Shown: positions 48,089 through 55,800 of the stretch, piece after piece
Layout: each line of letters starts with the position of its first letter
How positions within the stretch are numbered: the stretch's first letter is position 1
From: JALZKA01 sp963721645
GTDB taxonomy: Bacteria > Actinomycetota > Thermoleophilia > Solirubrobacterales > 70-9
Assembly (NCBI GenBank): GCA_963721645.1
Contig: CAVRJK010000002.1
Coordinates: 496,001-560,000, forward strand
Reading direction: 5' to 3'
Length of the DNA: 64,000 nucleotides
Made by a program: the position numbers and the translations under genes
Notes under the pieces: generated by a model
Databases searched by the model: none
Told to the model about the DNA's origin: nothing
What the model saw: the letters and a program-made list of their open reading frames with translations, nothing else

Positions 48089-49393
48089 ATGGAAGCCTCG
48101 GAAAGACCACAACTTGCACTCGGCGACGAGCCCGACGGGACCGTTCGCGCCCTCGGCGACAAGATCGTCATCGAGGCGCTCACCGTCGACGACAGGCGCG
48201 CCGCAGAAGTAGTCCGTGACCGTGCCCAGGCCGGCAGTCTGCCGTCCGAGACGGTCCGCAAGGCGATCGAGATCGGAGCCCGCGTCCTGGACTCCGAGGA
48301 GACCGCGGTCAACGTCGACTACGTGCGCCGCGAGCTCGAGGCAGGGCTCGGCGAGCTTGACGAAAGGCTCGAGGGAACGCTCAAGGGCAGCGCCGAGGCG
48401 ATTGCCGAGCAGCTCTCGGAGGCCTTCGACGGTGACGAGTCCGTACAGACCCAGATCCGCACGATCGTGACGGAGAATCAGCGCGAGCAATTCGAGGCGG
48501 TCGCCAGGCTGCTTACGGCTGAGGACGGGTCCAATCCGCTCGTGGCAGCCCAGGAGCGTCTCGGCAAGACGATGGCGGCTGCGGAGGAGCGCAGCAGGGC
48601 TGAAGTCGAGCGCCTCAGGGAATCGCACTCCAAGGAAACGCGGGTCGTCTACGCCGAGGTTGCGAACCTTCGCAAGGAAATTGCCCGCCTGCTCGAGCGA
48701 GATGACGCCGACGAGCGCGTCGCCGAGGCCGAGGAGGCGGGGACCCGCAAGGGCATCTCATTCGAGGAGAAGGTGTTCGCCGCGATCGAGCAGATCGCCT
48801 CGATTCGCAACGACTGTGCAACGCACACCGGCGGCGAGGGCGCCGAGGGCGGCGGCAAGAAGGGCGACGTCCTGGTCGAACTGGGGGCGGCGGACGGCCC
48901 GTCCGCGGGCCGGATCGTCTTCGAGTGCAAGGACAAGCAGCTCTCAAAGCGCGCCGCGTGGGATGAGCTGAACGCAGCCATGGCTTCTCGCGCCGCGTCC
49001 TTCGGCGTTTTGGTCGTCGCCGGCGACGACCGCGTGCCGGCGGGTCGCGAGCAGCTTCGGGAGTACGAGGGGAACAAGCTCATCGTCTCGGTCGACCGCG
49101 AGGATCCGGACGACCTGCCCCTTGCTCTGGCTTACCGTCTCGCCGCGGCGCGCGTCACGATGGCCCGCGACCGGGATCTGACCGTCGATGCGGCCGAGGT
49201 GCGCTCCGTCACCGAAGAGGCTCTATCGAGCCTGCAGCAGGCGCAGGCGATCAAGTCGGCCCTGACCGGGATCAAGACGTCGTCGGACCGCGCGCGATCA
49301 GGGCTCGACGAGATGATCGCGACGCTTCAGATCAAGCTCGAGCGCATCGACTCACTGGTCGCCGAGGCGGCCGAAGAGTCAGAGCAGGACTAG
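48089..49393 (+). CDS. Coiled-coil protein with PD-(D/E)xK nuclease-like domain (DUF2130-like)
   Basis: About 434 aa from ATG 48089 (MEASERPQLALGDEPDG); the open frame upstream runs over the antisense of ccr. Residues ~60-225 are long charged helices with heptads (RRELEAGLGELDERLEGTLKG, AAAEERSRAEVERLRESHSKE), clearly coiled coil. Residues ~230-330 hold GISFEEKVFAAIEQIAS, then KKGDVLVELG and RIVFECKDKQLS: Asp in GDV and Glu-x-Lys in ECK give a D...ExK nuclease core. It continues SFGVLVVAGDDRVP. The end (~370-434) is helical again. It resembles DUF2130 proteins, which are suspected DNA-end or phage-defence nucleases. No partner gene is near. Confidence 0.75.
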   Translation: MEASERPQLALGDEPDGTVRALGDKIVIEALTVDDRRAAEVVRDRAQAGSLPSETVRKAIEIGARVLDSEETAVNVDYVRRELEAGLGELDERLEGTLKGSAEAIAEQLSEAFDGDESVQTQIRTIVTENQREQFEAVARLLTAEDGSNPLVAAQERLGKTMAAAEERSRAEVERLRESHSKETRVVYAEVANLRKEIARLLERDDADERVAEAEEAGTRKGISFEEKVFAAIEQIASIRNDCATHTGGEGAEGGGKKGDVLVELGAADGPSAGRIVFECKDKQLSKRAAWDELNAAMASRAASFGVLVVAGDDRVPAGREQLREYEGNKLIVSVDREDPDDLPLALAYRLAAARVTMARDRDLTVDAAEVRSVTEEALSSLQQAQAIKSALTGIKTSSDRARSGLDEMIATLQIKLERIDSLVAEAAEESEQD

Positions 49394-49830
49394 GGCAGCA
49401 GCAGGTCGTTCTGGGAGGACTCGCCGGGCGGGCCGACCGAGAGCACGGCTGAGTCGATTGTGTCGCTGTCCCCGGCGAGCGCCTGATAGTCGCCCTCTTC
49501 GAGGTTGGCCTTGATCGTGCCGGTGCCTCGAGGCTCGATGGTTCCCGACGATGGGTCGTCGTCACTGGGCCCGTCGAGCACGAGCTCGGTCGCTTCTTCG
49601 GTCTGGTTGGAGATCGTGATCACGACGATTCCGGCGGCGGGGTCGCTCGGTGCGATCGACACCGACTTCGAATCGATCGCTGCTGTCAGCTCTACCGGGC
49701 TAGGGGGACGCGGCTCGTTTTCGAAGTCGTCCTCACCGCAGCCGAATAGCCCCACGACCATGGCAAAGCCGACACCCGCCAATGCGACGCGGGAGCCTCC
49801 AAGGTTCTGGGCTACCTCCCGGTTCCTCAT
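49390..49830 (-). CDS. Predicted lipoprotein (146 aa)
   Basis: ATG 49830 (MRNREVAQNLGG) is chosen over an upstream start because the signal helix (RVALAGVGFAMVVGLFGCGED) then has normal length. The lipobox Cys is in LFGCG. The mature domain is a small Ig-like sandwich: PVELTAAIDSKSVSIAPSDPAAGIVVITISNQTEEATELVLDG and EPRGTGTIKANLEEGDYQALAG. The pattern resembles cupredoxin-type 'EPG' loops without copper ligands. It should be anchored outside the membrane; the function is unknown. The stop overlaps the convergent nuclease-like gene by 4 nt. Confidence 0.65.
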   Translation of the reverse strand: MRNREVAQNLGGSRVALAGVGFAMVVGLFGCGEDDFENEPRPPSPVELTAAIDSKSVSIAPSDPAAGIVVITISNQTEEATELVLDGPSDDDPSSGTIEPRGTGTIKANLEEGDYQALAGDSDTIDSAVLSVGPPGESSQNDLLLP

Positions 49831-49872
49831 CTCCGCGCGGAACCCTATTCGACGCGTAGGTCGCATGTCACT

Positions 49873-50823
49873 TCATGACCCTTCGAAGGGGAGATCGACG
49901 ACCTCTGCGGTGCTCTCGCCGGCCACCAGAACCTCGGCGCCGGGCTCCGCTTCGCGCCGGAGGATGGCCAGCGCGATCGTGCCCTGAGCGGGGGAGAGGA
50001 CGGCGGTTCCGATCCGTCCGAGCTCACGCTCGCCAAGGGTCACCGAATCGCCTGCCTTGGCGGCGGCCGACAGGCGGAGACCTCGCAGGTGCCGATTGGG
50101 CTTGCCCTTGTAGTGAAGGCGCGCGACTGTCTCCTGACCGATGTAGCACCCCTTCGTAAAGCTCACTGCCCGTTCATTGATCCCCGCTTCTTGCGGGATC
50201 GTCTCTTGGGTCATCTCGCGGCCGAAGCGGGGCCGGCCACTCTCGACCCGCACGATCTCGAGCGCTTCCTCGGTGACGAGAGCAACGCCGCGCGAAGCGA
50301 GGACTCCGAGCGCGCGGTCGCGATCCTGCGAAGCAACCATCAGGTCGAGACCCTGGTGGGTGCGGATGGCCCTGACGTCGATGCCCTCGAGCGCTATCTC
50401 GGCGTGCTCGTTCTCCGCGCTGAGCGGCGGGAGGCCCGTCAGCTGTGCCGCTGCCGGGCCGACCACTGAGATGAGCGCGATCTTGCCCGTGTGGTCCTCA
50501 ACGGTGACATCGCGGCCGACGGCATACATCGTCAGGTGGCGAAGAACCGCGCCGAGGGTGTCCGGCTCGACCTCGATCAGCACGTCGCCGGCCGTGCGGA
50601 GCACTCGCATGTCGGCCTGCATTTTGCCCTTGCGGTCGAGGAGCGCGGAGTAGGCGCCCTGGCCCGGCTCAAGCGCCTCGACGTCGTTGGTCAGCTGCCC
50701 TTGCAGATACTCGGCTGCGTCCTGGCCGCCCACCACGACGACGCCGTACTCGCGAGGCGCGGCGCCGGCCTCTTCCCTCAGGGCCCGGTACTGACCATCC
50801 AGCTCAATCGCGACCTCGTTCAC
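49873..50823 (-). CDS. YgfZ/GcvT-like folate-binding protein
   Basis: A 316-aa protein. The GcvT-type tetrahydrofolate-binding fold is marked by AAEYLQGQLTNDVEAL at residues ~37-52, YSALLDRKGKMQADMRVLR, and the family hallmark FTKGCYIGQETVARLHYKG (K-G-C-Y-x-G-Q-E) near residue 225. The Cys in this motif is typical of YgfZ/IBA57, which help iron-sulfur cluster enzymes and tRNA modification. The substrate of the folate chemistry is not settled for the family. It is divergent from the multicopper oxidase gene. Confidence 0.88.
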   Translation of the reverse strand: MNEVAIELDGQYRALREEAGAAPREYGVVVVGGQDAAEYLQGQLTNDVEALEPGQGAYSALLDRKGKMQADMRVLRTAGDVLIEVEPDTLGAVLRHLTMYAVGRDVTVEDHTGKIALISVVGPAAAQLTGLPPLSAENEHAEIALEGIDVRAIRTHQGLDLMVASQDRDRALGVLASRGVALVTEEALEIVRVESGRPRFGREMTQETIPQEAGINERAVSFTKGCYIGQETVARLHYKGKPNRHLRGLRLSAAAKAGDSVTLGERELGRIGTAVLSPAQGTIALAILRREAEPGAEVLVAGESTAEVVDLPFEGS

Positions 50824-50856
50824 CCACCCGAGTCTATGAGCGCGCCTATTTCAATC

Positions 50857-50880
50857 TTTGACCTGTCAAACTTTGGTTTG
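50857..50880 (+). promoter_or_regulatory. Overlapping palindromes before the metal operon
   Basis: TTTGAC-CT-GTCAAA (50857-50870) and CAAAC-tttg-GTTTG (50867-50880) are two perfect inverted repeats that share 4 bp. The second reaches the first base of the GTG start. They are AT-rich in a GC-rich region. A site for the DtxR-like repressor encoded by the operon's third gene is the likely reading. Confidence 0.5.
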
Positions 50881-52019
50881 TGGACGAACTAAACGAAGAG
50901 GACGAAAAGGCGCTCAAGGTCAGTCGCCGCAGGCTCCTGGCGGGCGGCCTGGCGGCGGCGCCGCTGATCGCAGGCCTCCACGAGGTCGTGCCGCATCAGG
51001 GGATCCACGAAGCGCTGGGCGGATCACAGCACCCCAATGCACTGGCAGCTGGTGGAGCCCACGGGTCGCACGCGAGCGCCGCGGCTCCAGCGACGGGCGT
51101 TACCCATGCCCACCTCAACGGACTCGGGACCGCCGGCGCAACCTTCCGCGACGGTGCAACCGTCGACCACAAGAGCAACGGGTTCAACCCCACCGACGTG
51201 GTGCGCGACTTCGACTACGGCAAGACGACGCGGCTTCCATCCGGGCGGATCCTGCGTGAGTGGCAGCTGATCGCTGCCGACAAGGAGATTGAAGTCGCAC
51301 CCGGCGTCACCTTTCCGGCTTGGACCTACAACGGGCGTGTTCCCGGTCCGACGCTCCGATGCACCGAGGGCGACCTGCTGCGCATTCGCTTCGTCAACGG
51401 TTCCGCTCATCCCCACACCGTCCACTTCCACGGTCTACACCCCTCCTTGATGGACGGTGTTCCCGGCGCGGGCGCCGGAATCATCAATCCGGGTGAGTCC
51501 ACCGTGTACGAGTTCGACGCAGAGCCCTTTGGGCTTCACCTCTATCACTGCCACGTCTCGCCGCTCGCCGAGCACATCGCACGCGGGATGTACGGCACGT
51601 TCATCGTCGATCCCAAGGAAGGCCGTGAGGACGCCGACGAGCTGGTGATGGTCCAAAACGGCTGGAACACGACCTTCGACGCGGAAGGGAACCAGCTCTA
51701 CGCCGTCAATGCGATCCCATTCCACTACGTGAACGAGCCGATCAAGATCGCGCGAGACGAACTGGTCCGGATCTATCTGGTGAACATCCTCGAGTACGAC
51801 CCGATCAACTCGTTTCACGTTCACGGGAACTTCTTCAACCACTTCCCGACGGGCACCTCGTTGACGCCAACCGAGTTCACGGACACGATCATCCAGGGCC
51901 AGGGCCAGCGAGGAATCCTGGAGATGAAGTTTCCGTATCCAGGGGAGTTCATGTTCCACGCCCACAAGACCGAGTTCGCCGATCTGGGCTGGATGGGCTT
52001 CTTCGAGGTCTCCGAGTGA
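50880..52019 (+). CDS. Tat-exported multicopper oxidase
   Basis: A 379-aa protein. A Tat signal starts SRRRLLAGGLAAAPLIAGL (residues ~15-33), followed by a His/Ala-rich linker. Copper ligands appear in order: HTVHFHGLHP, HLYHCHVSPLAEH, INSFHVHGNFFNHF and EFMFHAHKTEFADLGWMGFF (type 1 Cys-His pair replaced by HxH plus Met). It has two cupredoxin domains instead of the usual three. It probably oxidises metal ions (Fe2+, Mn2+ or Cu+) or phenols outside the cell. Its stop overlaps the ZIP transporter start by 4 nt, so oxidation and uptake are produced together. Confidence 0.85.
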   Translation: MDELNEEDEKALKVSRRRLLAGGLAAAPLIAGLHEVVPHQGIHEALGGSQHPNALAAGGAHGSHASAAAPATGVTHAHLNGLGTAGATFRDGATVDHKSNGFNPTDVVRDFDYGKTTRLPSGRILREWQLIAADKEIEVAPGVTFPAWTYNGRVPGPTLRCTEGDLLRIRFVNGSAHPHTVHFHGLHPSLMDGVPGAGAGIINPGESTVYEFDAEPFGLHLYHCHVSPLAEHIARGMYGTFIVDPKEGREDADELVMVQNGWNTTFDAEGNQLYAVNAIPFHYVNEPIKIARDELVRIYLVNILEYDPINSFHVHGNFFNHFPTGTSLTPTEFTDTIIQGQGQRGILEMKFPYPGEFMFHAHKTEFADLGWMGFFEVSE

Positions 52020-53188
52020 CCGATCGCGTTCCGCTCTGGGCGCTCGCCGGAGGTGTGATCGCTTTGATCGCGATCGTTCTCGGCACGATTGCCGTCATCG
52101 GCGACGACACCCTGCCCGACAGGGCAGGACCCCCGATCGAGGAGCTTGCGGTCGAGCGGACGACGCTCAAGCCGAACGAGATCGAGCTGACGGTTCGCAA
52201 TACGGGCCCGGACCCCGTCCAGCTCGCCCAGGTGTTCGTCGCGGACGCCTACGTCAACTTCACTGGCGCCGAGGGGCCCATCAACAGGCTGGGTTCGGCG
52301 ACGATCAAGATCGAGTTTCCGTGGCAGGACGGCCAGCCGTATCTGGTCTCGATGCTCACGTCCACCGGGCTCGTGATCGATCACGAGATCGCCGCGGCCG
52401 TCGAGACGCCCGACACAGACGGCGACCTTTTTGCCCTGATGGCGCTCTTGGGCCTCTACGTGGGTGTGATTCCCGTGACGCTCGGAATGCTGCTGCTACC
52501 GGCGATGAGGCGGTTCAGACCCACTTGGATGAGGGTGATCATGGCCGTGACGGTCGGCCTTTTGGCCTTCCTCGCGGTGGACGCCGGGCTCGAGGGATTC
52601 GAGATCGCCGCCGCGTCCGGTGGCGCGTTCGGGGGTACCGAGCTTGTGCTCCTGGGCGCCGGCCTCGCCTTCATGGCCCTCACGGCCGTAGACCGGTACC
52701 TGTCAAAGAAGCGCCAGGCCGACGGGGAGTCGAGCGGCGCGCGCCTTGCGCTGATGATTGCGATCGGAATCGGGCTCCACAACATGGGGGAGGGACTCGC
52801 GATCGGCTCGGCGTACGCGATCTCGGAACTCGCCCTGGGCGCAGCATTGGTTGTCGGCTTTGCCATCCACAACACGACCGAGGGCTTCGCGATCGTCGCT
52901 CCCCTTGTGCGCGACGAGAAGCGACCGACCATCGGCCGGCTCGCTCTGCTCGGCTTGATCGCGGGCGCTCCGGCCATCCTGGGAGCCGTGATCGGCGCCT
53001 CGGTCACGAATGCCGAGCTCTCGGCCTTTCTCCTGGGGATCGGAGTCGGTGCCGTGGTCCAGGTGATCGTCCAGATCGCTCCGTCGATGCGCGAAAGGGG
53101 AGGGCGAACCCTGGACGCGGTCACCGCATCCGGCATCGCCGCCGGCGCAATTGCGTTCTACCTCACGAGCCTCCTCGTGAGCGTCTGA
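52016..53188 (+). CDS. ZIP-family metal transporter with extracytoplasmic N-terminal domain
   Basis: A 390-aa protein. One helix (residues ~8-30) is followed by an Ig- or cupredoxin-like extracytoplasmic domain of ~100 residues (IELTVRNTGPDPVQLAQVFV), then the eight-helix ZIP core. The metal site is GIGLHNMGEGLAIGSAYA in helix 4 and GFAIHNTTEGFAIVAPL in helix 5 (HNxGE and HNxxE). It imports zinc, iron or manganese. The extra front domain is unusual for ZIP proteins and could dock with the oxidase encoded by the preceding, overlapping gene. The DtxR-like gene follows 7 nt later. Confidence 0.88.
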   Translation: MTDRVPLWALAGGVIALIAIVLGTIAVIGDDTLPDRAGPPIEELAVERTTLKPNEIELTVRNTGPDPVQLAQVFVADAYVNFTGAEGPINRLGSATIKIEFPWQDGQPYLVSMLTSTGLVIDHEIAAAVETPDTDGDLFALMALLGLYVGVIPVTLGMLLLPAMRRFRPTWMRVIMAVTVGLLAFLAVDAGLEGFEIAAASGGAFGGTELVLLGAGLAFMALTAVDRYLSKKRQADGESSGARLALMIAIGIGLHNMGEGLAIGSAYAISELALGAALVVGFAIHNTTEGFAIVAPLVRDEKRPTIGRLALLGLIAGAPAILGAVIGASVTNAELSAFLLGIGVGAVVQVIVQIAPSMRERGGRTLDAVTASGIAAGAIAFYLTSLLVSV

Positions 53189-53195
53189 GAAGCCC

Positions 53196-53888
53196 ATGGC
53201 CCACTCAGGTTTCAGGCGCGATCCCCAGGCCCCGAACACGGAGGCCGTTGAGGACTACGCGAAGGCGCTCCACGCGCTTGCCCAGCGCTCCGAAGGTCCC
53301 GTTTCGACGTCCGCCCTCGCCGAGCGGCTGGGCGTATCGGCAGGCTCGGTGACGTCGATGCTCAAGCGCATGGACGAGATGGGCCTGGTCGTTCACGAGC
53401 GGTACCGCGGGGCGCTCCTCACCAAACGCGGTGAGCGCGTGGCGCTCGAGGTGATCCGCCACCACCGGTTGCTCGAGTCCTACCTCGCCGACGTGCTCGG
53501 CATGCCTTGGGACCGTGTCCACGACGAGGCGGAGGTGCTCGAGCACTACATATCGGAGGAGCTCGAGGAGAGGATCGCCAAGGCGCTCGGAGACCCCCGG
53601 CACGACCCGCACGGCGACCCGATTCCGAACGCGCAGCTCGACCTGGCCGACGACGACACCGTTCGACTCTCAGAGCTCGAGCCCGGCGCGGTCGCCGCGT
53701 TTGCCCGCGTATCCGACTCGGACCCAGAGATGCTCCGCTACCTCGACGAGCGCGGGATCCGGCCCGGCGCCGAGCTCGAGGTGGTCGGCCGCGACCCGTT
53801 CGAGGGCCCCCTGCACGTGACGGTCGGGGGCACCAGCCACATCCTCGGCGAGCGCCTCGCCGGCGCCATCCGCGTAGTCGCCGCCTGA
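53196..53888 (+). CDS. DtxR/MntR-family metal-dependent repressor
   Basis: A 230-aa protein. The winged helix (VSTSALAERLGVSAGSVTSMLKRMDEMGLV) is at residues ~35-65. The dimerisation and metal domain contains HRLLESYLADVLGMPWDRVHDEAEVLEHYISEELEERI, with the His/Glu/Asp metal ligands expected in HDEAEVLEH. The C-terminal SH3/FeoA-like domain spans ~150-225 (VRLSELEPGAVAAFARVS). When iron or manganese is bound it represses uptake genes. As the last gene of the oxidase-ZIP operon it most likely controls that operon by feedback, perhaps through the palindromes at 50857-50880. Confidence 0.92.
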   Translation: MAHSGFRRDPQAPNTEAVEDYAKALHALAQRSEGPVSTSALAERLGVSAGSVTSMLKRMDEMGLVVHERYRGALLTKRGERVALEVIRHHRLLESYLADVLGMPWDRVHDEAEVLEHYISEELEERIAKALGDPRHDPHGDPIPNAQLDLADDDTVRLSELEPGAVAAFARVSDSDPEMLRYLDERGIRPGAELEVVGRDPFEGPLHVTVGGTSHILGERLAGAIRVVAA

Positions 53889-53912
53889 GACCCACCACAG
53901 CCCCCGCCACCC

Positions 53913-53982
53913 CCCGAGGGGTCAGACCCCTCACACTTCGCTCACACACCCCGCCACACCCCGAGGGGTCAGACCCCTCGCG
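53913..53982 (+). repeat. Two copies of a GAGGGGTCAGACCCCTC palindromic repeat
   Basis: The perfect 17-bp palindrome occurs at 53916-53932 and 53963-53979, each preceded by CCCC. A third copy lies at 58882-58898 in reverse orientation. The first copy and the third share extra similarity (TCAC..TT.GCTCACAC), so the full unit is about 37 bp. Confidence 0.8.
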
Positions 53983-53999
53983 CATTCCAGCGGCGGCGA

Positions 54000-54005
54000 T
54001 AGTCT
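54000..54005 (+). promoter_or_regulatory. -10 box (TAGTCT), leaderless
   Basis: It ends 6 nt before ATG 54012. Confidence 0.4.
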
Positions 54006-54011
54006 CCCCGC

Positions 54012-54374
54012 ATGGCCCTCGCCGAGCGCTTCCAGGAGATCCTCGACTCGCTTCCCGACGACTGGACCGACCTCGCGCTCGACTTCCGGCTCCCCGACGA
54101 GTCGCGCTACATCGACGCCGCGGTGATCCTCACCCAGGTGAACGCCCAGCCCTATTCCAAGGCGGATTGGCACTGGCGCATCCTCGTCGCGAACAAGTTC
54201 GGACACGCGGCGGCCGCGCAGACGGTGAAGGGGACCCTGGAGCTTTTAGACGGAGAGGGCATCGAGGGTGAGATGGTCCTCCGCGACTTCCGTGAGGGCA
54301 GAGCCGAGGTAAAGCAGATGTGGGGCCGGCCAGAATCCGTGCGGCAGCAGTTCCGCCGCAGCCGCCGGCTCTAG
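54012..54374 (+). CDS. Conserved hypothetical protein (120 aa)
   Basis: A cytoplasmic protein with a pattern of N-terminal helix (LAERFQEILDSLPDDWTDL), strands (DLALDFRLPDESRYIDAAVIL), helix (FGHAAAAQTVKGTLELLDG) and a strand end (MVLRDFREGRAEVKQMWG). The 'LPDDWTDLALDFRLPD' opening is a hallmark I recall of an actinobacterial hypothetical family. There is no signal or membrane helix and no catalytic motif. The last residues (FRRSRRL) are basic. Its 3' end overlaps the convergent binding-protein gene by 4 nt. Confidence 0.65.
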   Translation: MALAERFQEILDSLPDDWTDLALDFRLPDESRYIDAAVILTQVNAQPYSKADWHWRILVANKFGHAAAAQTVKGTLELLDGEGIEGEMVLRDFREGRAEVKQMWGRPESVRQQFRRSRRL

Positions 54375-55303
54375 GGAACTTCGATCCCGTTCGCGCTCGC
54401 GAAGCGCTCCCAGTTCTCGTAGCGCGCAGGCTCGAGTGATCCGGGCTCGACACCGCCGGAAAACGCATCGGCATCCACCAGGGCATCCATTTGCTTTTCC
54501 TGGATGTCGGCATCGACCTCGCCAACCTCATCGATCAGGTCCGCCAGCGCCTCATCGGGCTCGGCGGCCGCCAGCCCGTACCCGCGCCTCAGGCCAGCCT
54601 GCACCGCGGTTACGAGGCCGGGCTCGTCATGCGCCAGTTCGCCGGTCGTCACCACCACCAGCTCCGGGAACGGCTGCGACGCGAAGTCCCCGACCCTGAA
54701 TTCGCGAGTCTCGACACCAAGATCGCGAAGTGCAACTCCCTCCGCGTTCCAAAACGCTGTTGCGGCATCGATCTTTCCCGCTGAGAGAGCCGCGACCGCG
54801 TCGAAGCCGATCACGTTGCGATTGATCGAAGTGGGATCACCTCCGTCGGCCTCGACGACGGCGTCGAGAACCGCGTCGTCGGAAGGAAGGCCGGTAACGC
54901 CGACGTCAAGCCCCTCCAGGTCGCGAGGCCGCATCACCTCACCCTCGTCAGCGGCGATCACCGAGGCGAGTGGCACCTGGACAAGTGCGCCGACGGGAAG
55001 GAGATCGAACCCCCGCTCAGCAGCGACTCCCAGGTCATTGATGTCCATCACCGCGAAGTCGGTGCGACCGGCGGCGAGAAGCTTGGGCGCGTCGGTCGAG
55101 TCGCCGGGGGCGCGGATCTCGAGGGCGAGGCCCTCGTCTTCGAACCAGCCGCGCTCCTGAGCTGCGTACAGGCCGGAGTGAACGGCGTTGGGCGTGAAAT
55201 CGAGCACAAGGGTCGCCTCGCGTGAGGCGCCCGGTTCCGCACCGTCCTCGCCGCAAGCCGAAAGCAGGAGGACGGCCGCCAGCAGCGCGACGACCTTTCT
55301 CAT
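54371..55303 (-). CDS. ABC transporter substrate-binding lipoprotein, NMT1/ThiY-like
   Basis: A 310-aa protein with lipobox LLLSACGE (Cys ~17). It continues ATLVLDFTPNAVHSGLYAAQERGWFEDEGLALEIRAPGDSTDAPKLLAAG, the typical opening of THI5/NMT1-type proteins that bind thiamine pyrimidine precursors or related heterocycles. Later segments (GLDVGVTGLPSDDAVLD, AATAFWNAEGV) fit two-lobed type II binding proteins. No permease or ATPase gene flanks it, so its transporter must be encoded elsewhere. Ligand assignment is by family only; sulfonates and nitrate are bound by relatives. Confidence 0.85.
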   Translation of the reverse strand: MRKVVALLAAVLLLSACGEDGAEPGASREATLVLDFTPNAVHSGLYAAQERGWFEDEGLALEIRAPGDSTDAPKLLAAGRTDFAVMDINDLGVAAERGFDLLPVGALVQVPLASVIAADEGEVMRPRDLEGLDVGVTGLPSDDAVLDAVVEADGGDPTSINRNVIGFDAVAALSAGKIDAATAFWNAEGVALRDLGVETREFRVGDFASQPFPELVVVTTGELAHDEPGLVTAVQAGLRRGYGLAAAEPDEALADLIDEVGEVDADIQEKQMDALVDADAFSGGVEPGSLEPARYENWERFASANGIEVP

Positions 55304-55316
55304 CCGGGCTCAGCGT

Positions 55317-55664
55317 ATGGCGTGTGGATCGTCGCGGGTGTCACGCGGCCCCGACGAAAACGGGGACGCCACCCTGGTCGCGCGTGGCACCTATCGCCCC
55401 GAGGCCTCGGGCAAGCAGGTCTTCCAGCTTCATCCGAACGGCTACGAGTTTGCCGAGGGGCACGTTGCCAAGCTCGAGCTCCTGCCGGTCGACGCACCCT
55501 ACGGTCGCGCCTCGAACGGCCAGGCGACCGTCTCGGTCGAAAAGCTGAAGCTTCGGCTTCCGGTGCTCGAAAAGCCCGGTAAGCGCCGCGCCGGGCTGGT
55601 CAGAAAGACGGCGAAGAAGTTCGTCCCCGAGGGCTACGAGCTTGCTCGCGGCGTCGAGCGCTGA
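55317..55664 (+). CDS. Fragment resembling the C-terminal domain of CocE/NonD or S15-type hydrolases
   Basis: An open frame on the plus strand; I take ATG 55317 as the first plausible start because further upstream it runs antisense to the binding-protein gene. The product (~115 aa) reads GDATLVARGTYRPEASGKQVFQLHPNGYEFAEGHVAKLELL then YGRASNGQATVSVEKLKLRLPV. This looks like the jelly-roll domain that ends CocE/NonD or X-Pro-peptidase-type hydrolases in this class. The catalytic part is missing, so it is a gene remnant or a free-standing domain. No ribosome binding site is evident. Confidence 0.5.
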   Translation: MACGSSRVSRGPDENGDATLVARGTYRPEASGKQVFQLHPNGYEFAEGHVAKLELLPVDAPYGRASNGQATVSVEKLKLRLPVLEKPGKRRAGLVRKTAKKFVPEGYELARGVER

Positions 55665-55719
55665 GGGCCTTATTACCCACGGCGCCAGGCGTGGCGGCGT
55701 AGCGGGCGCCGTCATTCTC

Positions 55720-55789
55720 TAGACTCGCGCCCCGCACTCCGAGTGCAGGGCGCCGAGAGGTGCCCCTAAAACTTTTCCAACGCAGGAGG
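55720..55789 (+). promoter_or_regulatory. Aquaporin promoter and structured leader
   Basis: A TAGACT -10 box (55720-55725) implies a ~70-nt leader. It holds a hairpin at 55727-55753 (arms of 12 with one mismatch, CCG loop) and a strong AGGAGG (55784-55789) 11 nt before GTG 55801. A post-transcriptional role is possible. Confidence 0.4.
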
Positions 55790-55800
55790 TTCAGGAAGCA

